A program made the translations under genes and the position numbers. From Apricaphanius iberus (Eukaryota > Chordata > Actinopteri > Cyprinodontiformes > Aphaniidae): a stretch of 64,000 bases of DNA. The stretch spans positions 248,001-312,000 of the forward strand of contig JAPXFQ010002804.1 in assembly GCA_028564705.1 (NCBI GenBank). Direction: 5' to 3'. This document shows positions 11,708-24,777 of the stretch, piece by piece. Positions within the stretch are counted from its first letter, which is position 1. Every line of letters begins with the position of its first letter. A model generated the notes under the pieces. The model did no database searches and was not told the origin of the DNA. It saw nothing but the letters and a program-made list of their open reading frames with translations.

Positions 11708-14700
11708 ATCTACTTAAATTTTTCCGAAACAGTTGTGTAATGTCCATTTAAATGTTCAATGAATCTTTAAATCAAAAATATCTTCTGATATCATTAAGTA
11801 GTAACAGGAAAATGTTAAATGTTGACATTATAGTGATTTATTTGATCCCCTCATATATACCGATATCAGCCCACATGAAAAATATTTCCCAGCCCTTCTC
11901 TTTCACGTGGAATCCACGTAAAACACAAGGTTGGTGGTTGTAAAAGAATTCAGGTGTTCCGATTTATTATTTTGAATCCCCCCCCCATGTGCGTCTGAAG
12001 CTGCAGTCATCGCTGCTTTTCTTTCACTCTCCATTCGAAAACCCCGGAATCAGTTTCTGTTTACAAACAGGACCATGCAAGAAATCTCCCTAAGAGTCGG
12101 TGAGCGCTGCCAGAGGAAGTATTGAATGGGTGGCCGTCACAGAAACGCGCCTGCTCATTAATCTTATTTGGGCCTTAACAATAAAGTGAAAGGGTGTCCC
12201 ATTAGTCAGAAGTTTCCGGTGAGGTAGAGGAGTTTGGATCAGGGATTGGGAAAGAGTCATAGGGGGAAGCCAGTAAGGCTTTTAGCTTAATTAGACTTTA
12301 TATTTAGACCTAAAGCTGCTGAGTCACAAAAAATAGTCAGAAACCTAACAATCTAATTCATTCCCTACATTTAATTCAATTTTGAAATACACGTGATTTT
12401 ATGTACATCTCATCCTATTTATAAAGTCACTTCAGAGATGAATGTATGAATAAGAGCTATGGTTCTAAAGTAGCATCATATTGATCATCTCTCTTTACAG
12501 AGGGCTGTAGCTGCCAATATTAAAACCAAAGTGAAAGCAAAGAAACACCAGCTGGCAGATCGTCACTCTATGAAGTGCTCTCTGTAACAGACCTCACATT
12601 TTCAGAGTAAATATTAGAAAACATATTTATTTAAATGTCCTGAAAATGATCTGCAGTTTGTCTTCTCAAATATTGATTGTGTCTTTTCCCATTGGGCCTT
12701 GTACCCACACATGTATCGGTTGGTTATTTCCTTTTAGACAAGGGAGCTGGACTGAGCAATCTGGTGTGCGCAAGAAACAGCGACCCTTAATTCATATTTG
12801 CGTGTGCACTGCAGATTAATGGTCTCACTACTTCCACCGTGGATTTTTGAAGAAACCGCACAATGGCTGGAATTGAAGCCAAACATGCTGTTTGAATTAT
12901 ATCCTTAAATGTGTCAAAAGTCATTATATTTTAATTACACAGGTACTGACGTAAAGCAATGATTTGCTTTAAATGAAGAAATGCTGATGATGCTTAAAAA
13001 AATTGCATTGAGACGGTATTTCAGTGACATTTTTGTTCTGAGAATACACTGAGTTTGTAAAATAGTTATGGTGTATCGACATAGCTTATTGTTTTGTTTC
13101 AGTTTCCAGACAATATGACTTAAAACTCACCAGCATGTGGGGTATAGAAGGCCAAAAGTGACATAATTAAAAGAAAAGTAATATAAAAAAACACTCAAAG
13201 CATACATCCAGTAAATTAAGCCTAACATTATTATGTGGATAAATATGGAAATTTAGTTTATATTAAAACTGTTCAATAATGAGTAACTATTTTATCGCTA
13301 TTGAAATTAAAGTAACGGAAAAAAGTAAACGTAAGATTTTTACCATCTAATTTAATTTAACTACATGTTAACAGTTAATCGCTTAACTGGAGAATAATTA
13401 ATATATAGGTACATCAACCAATTTATTTAATTTATAGCTCCATTTCAAATGTTTCTCAGATCATAAAATACATTTTTTTAGCAGGAATTTAATTTAGAAC
13501 CTGATCTAAGGAGGAAGAAGGCAAAGAGCAGAGGAGAGAAAAAGGGAGAAGTGGGAATGCAGTACCAACCGTAATTTTGGATAGTACTAGTTAGATTCCT
13601 AAAAAGTTTAAAAAAATTAGTTAGATTCTTAAAAAGTAAAACAAAATGTGGAAAAGTTCCACATTTTCAATCACACATTCCAGAAACGGAATGTTTACAG
13701 ACAATGAATCACTTCTTATAATTCAATAAATATATATATAAAACCATTTTATCCATTAGAGTGGATGCATCACTGTCATTTTGTCAGATGTTTATCTATA
13801 CTGATACCTTGCCTTTATTGAAAATACCTCAGAGCTTCCAATGTATCAGATGGCAAATTTTTCATAGACTTTTTTTTTTTTTCATGGACTAGTTAAAATT
13901 TTTAAAGTTAAAGATGCTGTCCTTTTATCTTGATAGATCAAAATGTTATATTACGAGAGGACCTACAGACAGGGAGGAAGTGGAGAAAATTAAGCTAAAT
14001 CTAAGCTTAGGTTGCTGATAGACGCACTCAGGGGCAGCTGGTGGTTATATTTGTAGAGTGGGGAAACAGATATAGTTGGAATTACAGCCATGCTACTTTT
14101 ATTTTTCAATTCTCCTCTGGCTATATGAACGCTGTTTTCCATGCATGTAAATTTTATCTGAGATCACAGGAGAGGAATCCAATTTTATGAAGTTTATTAC
14201 AAGAGATTAAATATTCAGATACAGAGCTCTGTGGTCAGCTCATGAAGTCTGACTCCTGCCTTTTTTACAGCACATTTTCATGGCTAAAAGTGTGGTATAA
14301 TTAACATTTCACAGAGTTTACAGGCTTTTCTCATTGGTCAGGCTACTTCTTCACTGATACTGTTTCCAGATAAGGTTTGGTCCTGGAGTATAAACTTTTG
14401 TTCCCATTGTGGGGGCAATATTTCTCGACGTGTTGGGAGACTCTGTCATGGCTAGAATGGAACAGAAGCCCAATTTGAATAACACGAGAAAATGCCGTCT
14501 TTCCCAGACATCCTTTCTCTCTCAGATGTGAGAAGCCTGTTTCTTATCGAATGTCTTGAGCCTTGTTGTTTTGTTTGACCAGCCTTCTGTAACAAGGTGG
14601 TATGCTGTGGTTTTCAGCAGACACATTTAGACATGCTGTGTCTTGTCTCTTCCTCACTCAAGAATTGTCTCAACCGTTTTGTTTTAAAGTTCGATTTTCT

Positions 14701-15946
14701 TAAAGCTTCAATTTCAGTTCCTATTACAAGCACATATGGTTACAAATACATCACCTTCCTGTTACACTATCTATCAATTCAAAAATTTCCACAACATTTT
14801 TCTAACTAGAGTTCCTATGATACCTAAACTTACAAAGAATGCTGCTAATTAGGTTTATTAATTTTGACAACATCCCAAAAACACAAAACCTCCAACAATA
14901 AATAGAGGAAACCTCCTTTAAAACAACAATATGTCAGTTTTAATCACAGCAAAATAAAACTCAAAACCGAGCTTACGCAGGGCCTCTTGTCACAACTGCC
15001 CAATACTTGACTGCCTCTCATTAAGGGTTTGAACTATAATTTATTCAGCAGAACACTGCACCACACATCTAAACACAATTACTAATAACACTGATAAAAT
15101 CAAATCAGACAAAACACATTAGAACAAGTTTTTTTTTGTCCTCTGGTATGAAAGAATGCCGTCTAAGTCGGTTTCTGTCAAAAAAAAACTCCCTGTCTAT
15201 TTCAGTTTATGCCACTTCAGTGTGGGAGTGGCCGTGGAGACTCAACAAGATGTGGGGGTCTTGCTCAGTAAGATTGACATGCAAGTTTCTATCCTCTGAT
15301 TGGCTAACTGCAACACTATTCTTACACTGTCTCTGTTTACTAAAATCAATGACATCAGACAAAAATGGGGCCAGTATTTAGGTTTAGATGGAGTTTATCA
15401 CCCAGTTTATGCAGCATTAGTAAACAAGACCAGACTCCGACGTGCTACTGGAGTCACAGTCTTCAGTAAACCCCCCCGCCACAGAAAGACAAGTATTCGG
15501 CGCCACGGTGTTCCTCTTTGCTACTGAGTTACTCCTTGATAATTAACAGTATGCTTAAATCAAGTGAGTTCAACATCTCTGGGTGGATGCTGTAAGCTCC
15601 GTGGCCTCTAGCAGCAAGAGGCTCAGCTCTCACCTTGCCAAAAACAAGGCTCCAAAGCTAGTTAGGTGAGGCTATGATTGTTAAGTTAGTATTATAACGC
15701 ATGGTAGTTGGGCTTTTTCGAGCTCAGGAGCTTTCTGGTCTCTTTTTTTATGTAGCTAATTTAGGGATTAGTTTGTATAAAATGTTCATATGCAGCATGC
15801 TTTCAGAACACAGAGTCACTGATTTTAATGAACTAAAACTCAGTTTTTCAAGATTTTCAGTGAAGTACAGCTTCAAGCTCACTCACTGTTAAAATGCACT
15901 TCCAATAAATTGAGTAATGGCAAAACTGGTTATTGTTTTTATGACG
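11708..15946. other. No gene seen; long non-coding stretch, partly non-repetitive
   Basis: 11980-12260 and 12500-12900 are of mixed base composition and lack recognisable repeat ends, so they could be conserved non-coding DNA. 13130-13900 is very AT-rich, with a short direct duplication (TTAGTTAGATTCTTAAAAAG at about 13618, near-copy at 13590) and a small hairpin at 13643-13668. Open frames at 15136-15527 show no motif. Confidence 0.5.
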
Positions 15947-16110
15947 AGGCAGTGGGGAGTGTTATCGGCAAATGCTGACAGCAAATAATAAAGTAAATCA
16001 TAATATAAGTTTAAAATAAAGTAACCGGTAAAGTAACTAAGTTAGATTTGGGAGGAGGAGTAGTAAATAATCAGACCGCTATTTCAAAGTAACTGTGGCA
16101 ACACTGGTGA
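15947..16110. repeat. hAT-like repeat fragment (CAGTGTTGCC end), copy 1
   Basis: Starts CAGTGGGGAGTGTTATCGGC and ends GGCAACACTG, with AGTAACT-type subterminal motifs. A colinear copy lies at 52549-52910, where it has been interrupted by a MITE. Confidence 0.5.
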
Positions 16111-16360
16111 GCAAGAATTGGTCAGCAGTATAAATTAAAGTATGTCTTCCTCTCATTTCATTCTCAATACTCTTGAAACAGTTGTGGTAGCAGTGTTGTC
16201 AACTGTCTCTGACAGGAACTAGATCAAGTTGACCCAGAAAATTGCTAGACGTCGGCAGATGACTTTGCATGCTAATTTGCATATTACTTTTGTAATCATC
16301 TCTGTCTGGTGTAATGACATCCATAACCTAATAGGAATAAAACCACTGTGCAATAAAAAC

Positions 16361-16690
16361 TAGGGATGCACCAACACCGATTCTGGTATTAGTTTATGGC
16401 CCCGATTCGCCTAATGTACACCTATCGGTATCTGTAAAAGTTAACCGATACCATGAAAACCTGAAATGTGGTTAATCTGCAATAAATTCAAAAAGAAAGG
16501 TTCATTTTTCACTTTAAATTTCAGTTTTATGGTTATTTTATGTTTAACATCTGTTAATTTATCTTAGTTGTGTTTAGTTAGTAAAGTCTAGTGCTATAAG
16601 TCTCTTCAAGAAAAGTATAAGTTGGTAAGTATAAAGTTGATTAATTCACCAATGGTATCGCATCGGTATCGGGTATCGACAGATACACAA
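16361..16690. repeat. hAT-like miniature element, GATAC family (copy 2)
   Basis: Begins TAGGGATGCACCAACACCG and carries many GGTATC/CGATACC motifs at both ends (16425-16455 and 16655-16685). The right terminus is not clean. Same family as 2034-2338. Confidence 0.55.
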
Positions 16691-18719
16691 AGCCCAGCAA
16701 TCAGTATCTAAAGGACTCATACAACAGAAGAGGTCAGCCTCAAAAGGTCATGAAAGATGGCAGAAATAATGGGAAGACTATAGAAATACAGGGTGGATTT
16801 ATAACACTCAAAGGAAGGTTGGTATAATAAGGAAACAGAAAAAAACAGATGGGAGGAAATAATTATATCTTGATTAAGATTTTGTCATACATAGGTGTGA
16901 AGCTACGGTCACAGCTTCTGGAATGTGTTCCCGCTGAAAGGAGTGGTTTGAAATATAAAGTTGAGCAATGATGTTCGTGTGTGTCTTATGAAATAAAGGT
17001 CGGCCTTACACGGCTGCAGATTTCTTTTTTGCGTTTCAATTAATAAAAATAATAAAACAACTTTGTTTGTGACTCTGTGGGTTAAATGAACCGAGTTGCA
17101 TGCACATGCGCGGATCATTCCCTCACTGAAGTTATGGACCACAGAGAGCAAGTCAGGTCTCTAATCTGCAGGGAAAATCGGTGACAGAAAGCAGCTAAGG
17201 TTGGTCAGAAATGTCACCGGAATTGTTGCTAGGCGCTTTTGGTAAAGAAAGTCGTTAAGGATGGTCTGAAAATGTGTTTTTACTCCATGAAGTAAAACGC
17301 TGGACATAAATACTTTACTTAATTCCTCGATCAGTGTCGATGGGAACTTATCTGAGGGCATATATGTAAAGAAATACCGCAATTCATCAAAAACAATCTT
17401 TGTTTTTTGTTTCAACAACTGTATGCTTATCCCCGGAGAGGTAAGATGAAAATGAAGCCGCAGATATATATTTATTAGAAGTTGATAGAGAAAGAATTGG
17501 AATGAGATGGATACATGATATTGGGGATTGATCTGAAGATACTGCAGATCAACTGAAGATCACTGTGTTTTGAAGTGCTACAGAGTAAATGTGCCAAAAA
17601 GTTTACGAAGCATCAATTTTCTTTTAACACATTGTCTTAGTGACTTGGTTTGCATTAGCTGGTCATTATTTCATGTTGCATGGGCACCTTGAAGCAGGAA
17701 TAAAGCTCTCTCAAACCAACAATAGGATACATTATTGCCGAAAAGGGACAATTACCTTTCCTGATCATATCTCAGGCTAAACTTTAGAACTAAAGAAGCT
17801 GCTTAATTCATAGCCCCATCAGCTGCACAGATCTAGTGCTGTTTAACACTCAGGGAACAAATGAAATTGGAAAAGCTTTATCTGCATGACAAAATAAGGC
17901 AATATTAGCTAAGAGTAATCAGGCTTTTTGCCGTTTGCACAAAACCTGATAAAAAAAAATGCTTTCCCTTTTCCTTCTCAGAAATCACACAAATTTGTTG
18001 TTATGGTATTATATTTTTTATTAATTTAGTTATTGCATACTTTTATGAAAATAGACAACTAAAATCCACAAAGTGAATGAGGAATATGTATATATTAGAG
18101 CTGTAACAGTACGTGTATTCAGATTCAGATTTTTTGGTTCGTCCCTGTAGGCCCTCCAGCTGAACACATGTGGAATGTTTATGTGCAGAACTCAGAGTGC
18201 AGTGCAGCATTCCACTGCAAAACTTTACAAAGTGACACAAAAACAAAACAGATAAGACTTCCAGCTGTAACTGAACTCTGCTATTTAGGAACATCAATGG
18301 TTTTGTCTTGAAGCTACAGTAGAACAAGTAAGATGGACTGAACCAGAATTTTTTCAGTGGACGCATCTTTCAACAGCGATAAAGTCCATAACACGCTCTG
18401 CGCTGAACTGAATGACTCAAACAATAACTTGAAACAATGTCAAGCTAAATGGAAACATGACTGATACTAGCGAAAAAAACAGCTGATGTTACCATGGCTA
18501 CCAGTAGCATCCAGTCAGCCCAGACTCGTTTTGAATAATATAAAAAAGGGAATCAGTAGAATCCCAGTTGATGAGAAGGGATGTTTCCAAAAGTTGCCCA
18601 TGCTGGGAAAATAGGCTGTCAAAATATCAACATAGCTCCAAAGTGATTTAAGCATTTTTTTAATCTAAAATAATACACATAGTTTTATTCGAGCATTTCA
18701 AAGCATTAACACTGACAGT
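16691..18719. other. No gene seen; includes a truncated hAT-like end
   Basis: Mostly unassigned. At about 18095 the sequence TAGAGCTGTAACAGTACGTG resembles a hAT terminus, but no partner end was found. Minus-strand open frames at 16909-17418 and 18043-18366 have no recognisable domain. Confidence 0.45.
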
Positions 18720-18876
18720 TTCAAGTGGATATGTTATTTACAACTCTGGCTATGTCTGCTTGTACTATTTTATTTATTTTTATTTTTTTAAATCCATTTA
18801 AATCTCCAGTCAATTGTATACTTTCTGTTGTGAAACGGCACTATATAAATAAACTGAAGTGATATTGAATTGAATT
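18720..18876 (+). repeat. L2-type LINE 3' tail
   Basis: Ends with CGGCACTATATAAATAAACT and then TTGAATTGAA, the common 3' end of teleost L2/CR1-like LINEs. A 5'-truncated fragment without coding sequence. Confidence 0.65.
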
Positions 18877-18976
18877 TTAAGTTATAGAAAATGATAAAGT
18901 GAAGTTAAAAGGGAAGTTTTTTTTATTTTTTATTACCTGGACCAGCTTCTGGTGATTTTACAGTTGTGTTTAAAGT

Positions 18977-19033
18977 GATAATAATAATAATAATAATAAT
19001 GTGCTTTACGTAATAATAATTACGTAAAGCACA
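18977..19033. repeat. (ATA)n microsatellite plus perfect hairpin
   Basis: About 23 bases of AAT repeats lead directly into a 15-bp perfect inverted repeat (TGTGCTTTACGTAAT at 19000-19014, four-base loop AATA, complement at 19019-19033). Confidence 0.85.
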
Positions 19034-19454
19034 ATGATTGCAAAATATTGGCGATATTGTAAAATTTGAATTTAAAAATCAGTTTTTAAATACTTAGGCG
19101 CGGGTCCTCTTTTCAGGGGAAAGCCATATTAAATGACATCTTTACTTCTACAAGAGCCCGGACGGAAAAAGCGCACGGAACACGCCTGCTATTAAAACAT
19201 TGATTTCCCCTCAAAATGCAAAAAAAGTTAAATTTTTACCTCTTCGCTAGTTCCAAGCGATGAAAGAGAGACTGATGTGCTCGTCATGTTGCTGCAAATA
19301 GATCATTCTCAGGGAATTGAGTGTTTGAAAACAGCACTAGTCGGACCTCTGTTGTTGAGTTTCTTACTCAAAGACACAGATACCGCATGCTTGTGATAAT
19401 TTAGGCATGCACTACCCCCTACTGGCCGAAAATTACGTACTGTGCCTTTAAAAG

Positions 19455-19590
19455 AAGGAGTTTTGGGGCAGATAATGCCCTATTAGAGGCGGTAAATCTC
19501 CTGACCTGATTGATTCCCATTATATGGAGATACGCTGATCACAACTGGATATAAACTTCTCCCGAATAACTCTAAGTACAATTTCCAAAC
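19455..19590. repeat. Copy of the 36-37 kb foldback arm
   Basis: GAGTTTTGGGGCAGATAATG followed by AGGCGGTAAATCTCCTG and ACTGGATATAAACTTCTCCC matches the right arm of the foldback at 37020-37140 with scattered differences. Confidence 0.65.
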
Positions 19591-20000
19591 CTTGACAGAC
19601 CACACACGTGGCGGTAAAAAAAATTGCAGTTTTTGGTGCTACAGTGTGTGGTATGCGGTGACACCATGCAGGAACAGATTTTACTCACGAACAATCCGAG
19701 CTCAGACAGAACATCTTAGAAAACATCACGATATAAAATGTGAATAGCAGAGTCAAAGGTGAAATAAATATGAATGCAGAGGATGAGGCCTCGACAAAAG
19801 TTTGTTGATTCATTTTAACATCCTGGCATTGCCTGTAGAGGTCTATTTTCTTACTTTCTTTATGAGCCAACACTTAGAAATAGTAATAGTGCATCCCTGC
19901 CTGTCACCTCGCTTTCTGATTGGCAACATATCACATTCAATAGGCTACTTCCTCATCTGTTTTCACAATACACCACACATGCTGAGACATCGTGCCAAGA

Positions 20001-20032
20001 CAATCCAGAACACCTAATAGTGTTCTGGATTG
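20001..20032. repeat. Perfect 13-bp hairpin
   Basis: CAATCCAGAACAC, six-base loop CTAATA, and the exact complement. No surrounding element was recognised. Confidence 0.85.
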
Positions 20033-20324
20033 GGGGAGGAAGTGTTCTCAACTTCCTTCCAAACAGGCCCCAGCGCTCTGAACACATCACACACGGCAGG
20101 AATATCTGCTCGGATTACCATAAGAGCCACCCTGATAATCGAGGCGTCCTTGTGATCGTCAAAAGGGGAGAAATGGACCCAATATCAACTTAAAAATCCT
20201 GCCACGCGAACCAGCCTTCACACCGACTTTTTTGCTAAAGTAAACCACAAACCGAAATGAACTTGATTGTTTAAAAGCTAGTATTGAATTAAATGGATTT
20301 AAGTGAAATAAATGGGACGTATTT

Positions 20325-20390
20325 TTAGTAAAGTGCCTTGAGGTGTATTTTCTTGTAAATTTTATATTGTGAATAAAAGACTTAAAGGTG
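20325..20390 (+). repeat. LINE 3'-tail fragment (L2-like)
   Basis: AAAGTGCCTTGAGGTGTATT followed by a TATATTGTGAATAAA motif resembles the conserved 3' tail of fish L2 LINEs. Very short. Confidence 0.4.
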
Positions 20391-20977
20391 AAATATCAAG
20401 TGCTACAGAAAACTCCATCACTGCCACCCTCTTCTCAAGTGCCACTTCAAATGTATTGTGTCAATAATACAGTTGATGGCATGGTGCACTCTGCACAGGA
20501 AATGCTTCAGTTGTACCCTCCTACGCTGGTTAAATGACCATCTTTATATGAACTCAGATTATGAGAAAACATACAGATTATATATCCGTGGTGGCGTCAT
20601 AGTCACAGAATTTCCTAAAGCAGTAAGGGAGAGGGAAACACTTATGCTTGTCTACATTCTCGAAGGTAGAAATCTATAAAATGGTAAAAACTATATTTAA
20701 AATCTCAATCCAAGGCTTTGAACACACTTTAAATCTTGTGACAACTTAGTAGTTTACATGTAGTTTATTTTTGAATATGTGCTCAGTGGAAATGTCCCTC
20801 TGTCATGTAATGGCTTCGTTTGGAACATTGGTCATACTTGACAAGACTGATTCGAATTGTGCAAAAATATATTTGAAAAAATTGAACTACATCTTTCCTG
20901 TGAAGAATGAAACGAGGCAGTCATGTAATCCACAATTACATTGAGACCCCCTCGAAAAACACCTATAGCAGGGTAAT

Positions 20978-21095
20978 TTAAAGGGATAAACCAGTAATTG
21001 AATGGTAACTACTAGTAGTTTCCATTCACTTACATTGGTTTAGGGTAAACTAGGCAACAGACAAATGTTTACTGAGGGGTGGAATATCCTTTTAA
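20978..21095. repeat. TTAA-flanked miniature element (piggyBac-like)
   Basis: 118 bases bounded by TTAA on both sides with ends AAAGGGATAAACC and, inverted, AAAAGGATATTCCACC. TTAA duplications are typical of piggyBac-type elements. No coding capacity. Confidence 0.6.
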
Positions 21096-22365
21096 TAGTC
21101 CACATGCCAGATATTCCTTAACATACAGTAATACGCTTAGTGAACACCATCATAGCACCACCACAGAAGGTAATCCTCTCAGGTAATCCTCACCCAATCC
21201 TGGCTCTTGTATCGGCTGCTTTGCAAATACCAGCCAATAGCAAGTCAAGTAACATTTCACACAAGTGCTTCAGCTTCCTACGCTGCCCTTTCATTCAAAT
21301 GTTGTGGACATGAGCAATGAAAAATAATCAGTGAATCGGCAGATTTTTCACAAATAATTTGGAGTTCTCCAGAAAAATACTGAATCGTTCATAGGTGAGG
21401 GATCCGACTTATTCTTTGACTGACTAGGATGTCTAACACATTTACTTTGTCATTCTTTCCCTCATGTCAGTGATTTTAATGTTTATCGTCATCTCAGAAG
21501 GCTAAAGAGCCTCTGCTTATTACTTGTCGCGTTGTGAGACCGCATTACACTGCAAGAGATTCTTTTAAATTAAGCATAATTTAATTCTTTGAATTTACCC
21601 TATTTTTCTTGGAATTCTTTGAATTAAGGGAAATTCTTTGAAACATGCAGAAGGATTATTTCATACATATAACAAAGGAGAGTGTCTTACTAAAGCAAGA
21701 TGATCAAGGGAGCATATTGACCTGCTCTGATGCAAGATAGATAATCATAATGGAGCTTTTTTATTGGCAGAGCTGCACAGAGAAATCGACAGGTGAACAT
21801 TTTCAGCATGATTCCTCCTGACGGTTGTACAGCTGGACGTTGAAAATCACCAAGCACACCATCCCAGTGTTAGCAGGTCATGCCTAAAAATACACTGTTA
21901 GTCAGTGAAGATTAGTCAGACTCAGCTTATTTCAGTCAAATGAGAGCAAACATGGAGTTATAAAAATGATTTCATGTAACTGTTTTCTACATTGTCTGAA
22001 GACGGACGGAGTTCTTTCAAACTGTGACAAATGAAAAAGAGAGAAAGGGCCTAGAATCCTTACTGAAATTGCACTTGAGCTCAGCAAAGAAGTTTACACA
22101 AGGTAGGACATGTTCAGATCTATAAAACCCTGAGTACACACAGCTGCGCGCAATTCCCACTTTGTAAATCACACTCTTCCTAGAAATGTGCTCAGGTGCT
22201 TATGGATCTTCCCCCACATTCTGCCATAAAGGTGAATGCAAAATGCGTAGTGAATATTGTGTATAGACTGATGTCTTGTCCAAACGTGGCCGGGTATCTC
22301 ACAAGACTGAGATATTATTCCACGGTTTGGCCTGTCATCCACACATAAAGGAAGATTTTCAGCAG
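21096..22365. other. No gene seen
   Basis: Non-coding; short reiterations of GAATTCTTTGAATT near 21585-21640. No repeat ends assigned. Confidence 0.5.
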
Positions 22366-22368
22366 CAG

Positions 22369-22396
22369 CAATATATATATATATATATATATATAT
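22369..22396. repeat. (AT)n microsatellite
   Basis: About 28 bases of uninterrupted AT dinucleotide. Confidence 0.95.
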
Positions 22397-22694
22397 TCTG
22401 AGCGGATAGGGTTTTGGAGAACTTCTGCCCCCTACAGGTTTTCCACATCTATAAATGTGCTGAAAAAAGGATGGAAATTTTTGTTTTAAAGGAGTAAAAT
22501 TCTATTTTTAAGAAAAACTGCTATCTGTGTACATGGCCTTAAGCTGACTGCTCTGTGGTGATGATGCCTGGTGACACAGCAATGCAGCAGTGTCCCTGAC
22601 ATAAAAAAACAGGGTAGAGGCAAAGAGGAAGATGGCATGCCACAGCCAGAATCTGCTGCAATGCACCACAATCCCAGTGGGTCGTAGATCTAAT

Positions 22695-23062
22695 GGTGCG
22701 TTCACACCGCATGCACTGTCAGCGTCGAGCAACGCTCCCAAAGCTTGTAGTTTGACGTATATACATGTTTAAGTTGAAGCTTGCAAAGCGCATGGGCGGG
22801 CCTTTCTCTGCCGGATGTTTAAAACACTAGCGGATCGTGATTGGCTAGACAACGGCAACATCAGGCGACGTCACTACAGTGAGACATTCTGATTGGTTGG
22901 TGGACGGTGTCAAGTCCATCAAAAGTTCTGTGTTGCTTGTGTTTTCTAAACGCACAACGCACCGCAGAGACTCTGATGTACCTCTGAAGGACTTTACTGA
23001 ATAGACTTTACATGTAATCTTGCCACAACCGACACTGACGTTTGGGGCGGTGTGCACGCACC
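22695..23062. repeat. Miniature element with GGTGCGT(T/G)CACACCGC ends, copy A
   Basis: The ends GGTGCGTTCACACCGC (22695) and GGTGCGTGCACACCGC (minus, from 23062) differ at one base. The interior shares CACTACAGTGAGAC, a GGATGTTTAAAACAC-like segment and ACATGTAATCTTG with 42830-43230, so both are copies of one family. 368 bases. Confidence 0.75.
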
Positions 23063-23249
23063 ATAACACCGAGCACACTTCAGTACTTGGATATAATAGG
23101 ACTGCTTTAGAGAATCTAAATCAGCTGATTTGATGGGCAAGGAAATCTCTACCCCCCCAGATCAGAAATTTAAAAAGGCTAAATAATAAATAACTGAATT
23201 TTACAGTATATATTTCTCTGACAAAATAACAGTCGCAGCAATAATATAA

Positions 23250-24132
23250 GTGGAAAAATTGAACAGTCCCTGAACTTATTTATGAAAAAGCTTTGTGAAA
23301 AAAAGTTGATTTTTTTTTTTTTTTTATTGTTCGTGATTTTCTTATATATTACATTGTCACAAAAACATTAGGAAAAAAAAGATGACTTTAAATAAAATTT
23401 TAACAGATGAAATCTCTAAAATGTGACCAGCTCAGATCGGGTCCCAACTAGAAGAACATCTCTGCTTTTATTTTGGTGCTACAGTCCCAGACCCACCCTG
23501 GGCCCCTTTTAGCCCCTCTTTATTGACCTCCTGGATACGTCCCTGCTCAGCAGTACTGAACGTTTAAGAATAGTCATTTATTAATCATTCTAAAAACTCA
23601 TTGGAATGAGTCTGTGTCAGCAGAGAGTGAGAAAGTAATTTTTCTCACTTTGGTCAAAGCGCAGCATTGAGTCTGTTGATTTTGACGCTGTAACTTTGCC
23701 AAACCAAACGCACGACCAGCTGTGCTCTCAGGGAGAGCTGGAAAAAGAGCCTTGATCCGCTGCTGAAGCTACCATCGCGCAGCTGAAAAGAAGGCAACCA
23801 GATTTGAGTTTGGTGGAAACAGTTTTTAATCCTAAATAACTCAGAGGATTTAAAAAGCAATTTAAACTACAGCGTCTTTCAGTCACACAAGGAGTGTTCT
23901 GGAAATTTGCTGCTCGCTGTTGCGCTGTGCATCACCAATTACAGCTGATTGTTTTCATCGTCAGACATAGGAATTAGGTATATGAACTATTTTAGATTTA
24001 AAACGGCAAATTTCGCCAACAGGTGAAGGCTTTTCATGACTGGAATGAGGAAACTCTACCCCATAGCACCTTGCAAAATGCAAATGTAACATGTTTTATT
24101 CTCCATCCCTCTCACATAAGAAACAGGGAGTG
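23250..24132. repeat. Dispersed repeat, copy A (inverted relative to 40157-41075)
   Basis: About 880 bases match the reverse complement of 40157-41075 over nearly the whole length, e.g. TGTGACCAGCTCAGAT, GGTGCTACAGTCCCAGACCC and CCATCCCTCTCACATAAG. Inside is a hAT-like end (CAGGGACGTATCCAGGAGG, minus strand from 23548). No intact open frame. Confidence 0.8.
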
Positions 24133-24349
24133 GTTATGATATGCATTGTGCACCAGTATTTATATTTCTGCTCATCAAAATTAAGTGCAACTGCTATATA
24201 ATCTGAAGACGTATCTGAAGACAGATACATATGAACATACTGTGATATAATTCTTAAATGCAAAATCTATAAATCTGCAAAGGGTATAATAAAAGATGCT
24301 TTTAGCATCAGATCAGACAGCGTATTCACACATTTAGGTACACATTGTT

Positions 24350-24700
24350 TAACCCGCTCTCTTCCTTCTCCCCATCATAAGCAACGAGCAAAAATTAATC
24401 AATATTTTTTTTTCCTTATTGCATTAATTCGTTCTTGGCAAGTAATTAGAATGTAATGAATTGCAGCCGAAACTGTGACAAGATGAAAGCTTTTATTTTA
24501 TTTGCACCGCTACTCTGCGCAGACAGATTACCTCAGGTCTAATCAACAGATTATGTTTAAGCATTGCGTTTCCCACTCTACCACATTACACCAATGGATT
24601 TTGGTCATTTGAGATCTCCTGGAGCAGGCCTTTTTGCCACTGCAATCACATCAGAGTATATTGGGTAATTATTCAACGAGCTGCTATAAGCCTGGTCATC
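24350..24700. other. Candidate conserved non-coding block
   Basis: Not obviously repetitive and rich in homeodomain-type cores (TTAATT, TAATTA, ATTA), such as GCATTAATTCG and AAGTAATTAGAATG, with no transposon ends. This is how deeply conserved vertebrate enhancers often look, but conservation cannot be judged from one sequence. Confidence 0.25.
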
Positions 24701-24759
24701 AGGCTACGTCTTACACATCGCGGTCAGGTCTGTTTTTTGAGGCTGTTTATGTCTGTATC

Positions 24760-24777
24760 GGGGGGGGGGGGGGGGGG
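24760..24777. repeat. 18-G homopolymer
   Basis: Uninterrupted run of G following a TATC. Capable of forming G-quadruplex and prone to length error in assembly. Confidence 0.95.
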
